A DNA stretch of 64,000 nucleotides from JAENVU01 sp038250905. GTDB lineage: Bacteria > Actinomycetota > Acidimicrobiia > IMCC26256 > JAENVU01. Position 1 is the stretch's first letter; every line of letters starts with the position of its first letter. The stretch is taken from contig JBBSBV010000009.1 in NCBI GenBank assembly GCA_038250905.1, positions 47,054-111,053 on the forward strand. Direction: 5' to 3'. The notes beneath the pieces were generated by a model that did not search any database, was not told where the DNA came from, and saw only the letters and a program-made list of their open reading frames with translations. Below are positions 60,608-64,000 of the stretch, piece by piece. A program made the position numbers and the translations under genes.

Positions 60608-61573
60608 ATGAAAGCGATGCTGCAAGAAGTCTACGGGCCGCCCGATGCCCTCCATCTCGGTGAGGCTGACGAACCCGTTGCCGGGTCGAGCGAAGTGATC
60701 GTGCGGGTGCGTGCAGCCGGCGTCGACCGGGGCACCGCGCACCTCATGCGGGGCGAGCCGTACCTGCTGCGGATACTCGGCTTCGGGTTCCGTGGTCCGA
60801 AGAATCCGGTGCCCGGACGCGACGTTGCCGGGACGGTCGTCCAGGTCGGGTCCGAAGTCGCCGAGTTCGCGGTCGGTGACGAAGTGTTCGGTATCGCCAA
60901 CGGTTCCTTCGCCGAGTATGCGGTGGCCCGAGCGGACAAGCTCGTCCACAAGCCGGCAGGTCTCACCTTCGAACAGGCTGCGGTCGTCCCCATCTCTGCG
61001 ACCACCGCAATGCAGGGCTTGCGCGATGTCGGCAAGGTGCAGGCAGGCCAACGAGTGTTGATCATCGGCGCGTCGGGCGGGGTCGGAACCTACGCAGTGC
61101 AACTGGCCAAGGCACTCGGAGCCGAGGTCACCGGTGTCTGCTCCACGTCGAAAGTCGACCTGGTGCGCTCTCTCGGCGCTGATGAGGTGATCGACTACAC
61201 GCGAGAGGACTTTGCCGAGGACGGGTCGCGCTTCGACTTGATTCTGGACATCGGCGGAAACACCCGCATCTCGCGCCTGCGACACGCGCTCGCACCGAAG
61301 GGAACGGTTGTGATCGTCGGCGGCGAAGGTGGCAAGTGGACGGGAGTCGGCCGCCAGCTCCGCGCCGGCGCCGTCTCGCCTTTCGTCCGGCAGCGACTCA
61401 CCATGTTCGTCAACAAGGAGCGGCACGAGGAACTCGACGCCGTCCGCCAGCTCATCGAGTCGGGCCACGTGACTCCGATCGTCGACCGCACCTACCCATT
61501 GGCAGAGGTACCTGACGCCATGCGGCACCTCGAATCGGGGCAAGCACGCGGCAAGATCGCGATCACAATCTGA
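60608..61573 (+). CDS. Zinc-independent MDR-family NAD(P)H reductase (quinone oxidoreductase-like)
   Basis: The 321-residue protein is a medium-chain dehydrogenase/reductase: N-terminal MKAMLQEVYGPPDALHLGE, PVPGRDVAGTVVQVGSEV, the Rossmann motif VLIIGASGGVGTYAVQLAKALGAEVTGVCS, cited as IIGASGGVGTYAVQLAKALG, and LILDIGGNTRISRLRHAL. It lacks zinc-ligand cysteines, so it resembles NADPH quinone reductases. An AAAGGA site lies seven bases before the ATG. It converges on the REC-oxidoreductase gene. Confidence 0.92.
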   Translation: MKAMLQEVYGPPDALHLGEADEPVAGSSEVIVRVRAAGVDRGTAHLMRGEPYLLRILGFGFRGPKNPVPGRDVAGTVVQVGSEVAEFAVGDEVFGIANGSFAEYAVARADKLVHKPAGLTFEQAAVVPISATTAMQGLRDVGKVQAGQRVLIIGASGGVGTYAVQLAKALGAEVTGVCSTSKVDLVRSLGADEVIDYTREDFAEDGSRFDLILDIGGNTRISRLRHALAPKGTVVIVGGEGGKWTGVGRQLRAGAVSPFVRQRLTMFVNKERHEELDAVRQLIESGHVTPIVDRTYPLAEVPDAMRHLESGQARGKIAITI

Positions 61574-61669
61574 CGGTGCCAGGCGATACGAATCCCGCGA
61601 CACAACCCAGCCCGGGTCGCCGCTTGGTCGGTGGACGTGAAGGCGACACCGCCGGCGAAATATCGCTGC

Positions 61670-63331
61670 TCAACCGCTTGGTGTCGTCGTCCGGCGGGTC
61701 AAGTACTCGTGCACGAGACTGATACAGACCGACCCTTCACCTACCCCGGATGCGATTCGTTTCACAGCACCTTGTCGAACGTCGCCGACCGCGAAGACGC
61801 CCGGAACGCTCGTCTCCAGATGGGATGGTTCCTTGCTCGCCGTGCTGCACGCTCGGCCGGTGTAGATGTAGCCCCACTCATCACGTTCCAGTTCCTCCGG
61901 GAGCCAGTCCGTGTAAGGCTTGGCTCCAATGAGGACGAACAGTGCTGCGGTCGGCACGCGCTCGACGTCACCGGAGCGTCGGTCTCGAAGGTCGATGAAC
62001 TCGAGACGACCATCGCCCCCGCCGCCGACCACCTCGACGTCGTATCGGACATCCAGGTTCGGCGTCTCGCCCATCTCGGCGATCAGATACTCCGACATGC
62101 TCTCCGCAAGGGAGCTCGATCGGACGAGGAGGGTGACTTCCTTTGCGTGGTCCGCCAGATGCAGTGCGGCTTGGCCGGCGGAGTTGCCACCGCCGACTAC
62201 AAAGGTGTGCTCACCGATCAAGGCTTGTGCTTCTGACACAGCTGCGCCGTAGTAGACGCCGACGCCGATCAAGTCTTCCAGGGACGGCGCGTCCATCCGT
62301 CGGTACGCAACGCCGGTCGCAATGACCAGTGCACGGGAAACGATCTCGGTGCCATCGGAAAGACCGACGATTCGAAGATCGTCTGAGGACCTCAACGATG
62401 TCGCCGCACTGCCGTAGATGACGTCGGTACCGAAGAGTCGCGCTTGTTCGAACGCTCGAGCCGCGAGCTCCGTGCCGCTGATCCCTCGGGGAAAGCCGAG
62501 ATAGTTCCGGATCATCGAACTCGTTCCAGCCTGACCGCCCATCGCTTCCGGCTCGACGAGCGCGACCCGAAGACCCTCAGAGCTGGCGTACACCGCTGCC
62601 GCGAGTCCAGCCGGGCCGCCGCCGACGATCGTCAGGTCGTAGACCTCAACCCCAGGACGGATCGTTGCGCCATGGGCCGCGGCGACTTCGCGAGTGGTCG
62701 GGTCGATCAAGACGTGGCCGTCGAACGACACGATGATGGGACGGCGTTTCTCGGATGCATCGACGCCGGCGAGTGCCGCACGCCCTTCAGCTGATTCGCT
62801 CGCGTAGAACCCGAAGGGAATGTCGTTGCGAGTCAACAGGTCGCGGAGCTCGTGGGAACGGGCGCTGTTCTCGTCGCCGATGACCCGGACCATCTCGAAG
62901 CCGCCTCCGCGCAACCGCCACCATTCGTCGAGGAACTCAGTCACCGACCGGTGGAATCGCTCATCAGGGGAATGCATGGGCTTTGCGAGGTAGTAGTCGG
63001 CATGCCCCAGCGCGCAGGCTTGCATGATCGGTTCCCGTGCGGAGCGGTCTTCTCCCCAGTTGATGAGCAGTGCTCGTCGAGCCACGCGATGGATTCCGTG
63101 CGCAGCAACGAGGAACTCGGCGCCGGTCATCTCGCGCAAACCTTGGTCCGCCAGAATGATCGCCACTTCGGTCTCGGTCGCCTGAAGATCGCGAAGCCGT
63201 CGGAGTGCGCTCGAAGCCGACGACTCGACGACGACGGAATAGTCAGCTCCGTACCGCTTGGTCAGCTGTCCCATGAGGAGATCGCAAGTGATCGCATCGT
63301 CGTCGACCGCGAGCAGCACGGGTTTCTTCAT
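61670..63331 (-). CDS. Response-regulator / thioredoxin-reductase-like FAD oxidoreductase fusion
   Basis: The 553-residue protein joins a receiver domain (residues 1-130; phospho-acceptor Asp62 in IILADQGLREMTG) to a TrxR-like flavoprotein that begins near residue 245 (LTIVGGGPAGLAAAVYA for FAD; FVVGGGNSAGQAALHLA for NADPH). Databases call this a fused response regulator/thioredoxin-disulfide reductase. The CxxC redox pair of TrxR is absent: that place reads GVYYGAAVSEAQ. It may therefore be a ferredoxin-type or other electron-transfer reductase. The ATG at 63331 (MKKPVLLAVDDDA) is chosen over an upstream frame. Confidence 0.9.
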   Translation of the reverse strand: MKKPVLLAVDDDAITCDLLMGQLTKRYGADYSVVVESSASSALRRLRDLQATETEVAIILADQGLREMTGAEFLVAAHGIHRVARRALLINWGEDRSAREPIMQACALGHADYYLAKPMHSPDERFHRSVTEFLDEWWRLRGGGFEMVRVIGDENSARSHELRDLLTRNDIPFGFYASESAEGRAALAGVDASEKRRPIIVSFDGHVLIDPTTREVAAAHGATIRPGVEVYDLTIVGGGPAGLAAAVYASSEGLRVALVEPEAMGGQAGTSSMIRNYLGFPRGISGTELAARAFEQARLFGTDVIYGSAATSLRSSDDLRIVGLSDGTEIVSRALVIATGVAYRRMDAPSLEDLIGVGVYYGAAVSEAQALIGEHTFVVGGGNSAGQAALHLADHAKEVTLLVRSSSLAESMSEYLIAEMGETPNLDVRYDVEVVGGGGDGRLEFIDLRDRRSGDVERVPTAALFVLIGAKPYTDWLPEELERDEWGYIYTGRACSTASKEPSHLETSVPGVFAVGDVRQGAVKRIASGVGEGSVCISLVHEYLTRRTTTPSG

Positions 63332-63394
63332 CCTGGCGACACTATGGGGAGGAACGCCGGCTCGCCCGCACAGCACGCGCTGGCGGTGGTTGGT

Positions 63395-63754
63395 TCAAGC
63401 CCCGACGCCACGCTCCAGGATGGCACGAAGATCTTCGGGAATCGGCATGATCCGGACCGCGCTCACATCGGCGCCGCCGGTATTGCCGATCGGATAGCGC
63501 CCGGTCCAGGTACCGGGTGCGGCGACAAGAAGGCGCAGAACTTGGCCGATCACCTCGCGACCGTCGCGCCGCCGAAAACCGGCACCGAGCATCGCGAGGT
63601 GAGTCCGCACGTGCGGTATTGCGACCGGCTGGCTGAGGATGTGCGCGCGTTCCAAGTGTCTCCACTCCGTCGACGCATCCCCCCGGGCTCTCGCGCGACG
63701 CGCTTCATCCCGTTCGCTCGACCACGCGTCGAGCAACTCGCGATCGGATTTCAC
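63395..63754 (-). CDS. DUF3703 family protein
   Basis: The 119-residue protein matches DUF3703: RARARGDASTEWRHLERAHILSQP, cited as GDASTEWRHLERAHILSQ, then HVRTHLAMLGAGFRRRDGREVIGQVLRLL and RYPIGNTGGADVSAVRIMPIPEDL, cited as PIGNTGGADVSAVRIMPIPE. The family is widespread in bacteria, sometimes with metal-resistance genes; function unknown. It lies on the same strand as the REC-oxidoreductase gene, with a gap of 63 bases, and may be co-transcribed. Confidence 0.88.
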   Translation of the reverse strand: MKSDRELLDAWSSERDEARRARARGDASTEWRHLERAHILSQPVAIPHVRTHLAMLGAGFRRRDGREVIGQVLRLLVAAPGTWTGRYPIGNTGGADVSAVRIMPIPEDLRAILERGVGA

Positions 63755-64000
63755 GGTCGACCCCCCGCAACTCCTACGCGCGTGCTTCGCATGGGCTTTC
63801 CGTTCTCGAGACGACGAATGGAACGAGTGGCTAGTGGCTCGACCAGGACAGGCCGTTGCCTGAGACGGTAGCGAGGACGACGACGTGCTTGCGTGTCAAC
63901 GCTTCGCCACGACAGGTGAAGGATTGTGCGGCTGTGCGGCTGCAGATCACGTCGTGGAGACGTTCTCGTGGTCCTCCGGGTGCTTGGATGGACCACGCCA
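63755..64000. other. Unassigned right end of the window
   Basis: The last 246 bases contain no coding frame that I can support. Minus-strand frames are Arg-rich and lack recognisable domains, and a plus-strand frame ends at 63863. The DUF3703 promoter is probably here. Confidence 0.5.

Noticed and set aside
61631..62236. Plus-strand frame of 201 codons
   Set aside because: Antisense to the REC-oxidoreductase gene and without a recognisable domain.
63751..63996. Minus-strand frame of 81 codons at the window end
   Set aside because: Very Arg-rich, no motif, no ribosome binding site; overlaps the probable DUF3703 promoter.
1..64000. CRISPR array, rRNA operon, transposase or prophage
   Set aside because: No regularly spaced direct repeats of 25-40 bases, no rRNA-like segments and no transposase, integrase or phage structural motifs were seen.

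Overview
The window is one continuous stretch of very GC-rich DNA with dense, often ATGA- or GTGA-overlapping genes. Gene content points to an actinobacterium, most likely of the class Acidimicrobiia; the class is an inference. Supporting signs are a complete Pup-proteasome region, the WYL regulators PafB and PafC, a gcvH-garA-merR-bfn-merR-gcvT-gcvP order like Mycobacterium tuberculosis Rv1826-Rv1832, a DUF4193 protein, a Ddn-type F420 nitroreductase-family protein, a DinB protein of mycothiol type, and no rRNA or intact tRNA.

0-8 kb: the C-terminus of Pup, a small basic protein, proteasome prcB and prcA, two inserted minus-strand genes (APH-type phosphotransferase, DinB), then the Pup ligase pafA, a DUF3866 protein, pafB and pafC. 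8-16.5 kb: signal peptidase I, a glycerophosphodiesterase, the Tat translocase (tatA/B, tatC), a HelY-type RNA helicase, a lipid-kinase C-domain protein and a double-domain ThyX relative. 16.5-20 kb: a 393-base structured intergenic region, DUF4193, apolipoprotein N-acyltransferase, a DUF8129-like protein and a GNAT enzyme.

20-32 kb (minus strand): a glycine cleavage locus. gcvH, a GarA-like FHA protein, two MerR regulators, a bifunctional-nuclease protein and gcvT lie upstream of a tandem glycine riboswitch that sits directly before gcvP, followed by a membrane J-protein. Upstream are a nucleotidyltransferase/phosphomannomutase fusion, a CDP-alcohol phosphatidyltransferase, a Dabb protein and an atypical SDR. 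32-38 kb (minus): two XdhC-family proteins, CoxE-like and MoxR/CoxD-like proteins (molybdenum hydroxylase maturation without structural genes here), gamma-glutamyltransferase and an E2-like acyltransferase.

38-53 kb: saccharopine dehydrogenase-like protein, hemolysin III, a two-component system, a DPM1-like and GT-C glycosyltransferase pair with a PAP2 phosphatase, then two divergent blocks for CoA-thioester catabolism (acyl-CoA ligase, acyl-CoA dehydrogenase, two crotonases, SDR, MaoC-type dehydratase).

53-64 kb is more accessory: small enzymes, a GAF sensor kinase, a 59-residue protein with an exact 18-residue repeat, a sortase-anchored protein with neocarzinostatin-like domains, a tRNA 3'-end fragment, two alpha/beta hydrolases with an MDR reductase, and a response-regulator/thioredoxin-reductase-like fusion with a DUF3703 gene. 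I regard the repeat protein and its neighbour, and the degenerate ThyX-like protein, as the best candidates for undescribed biology.
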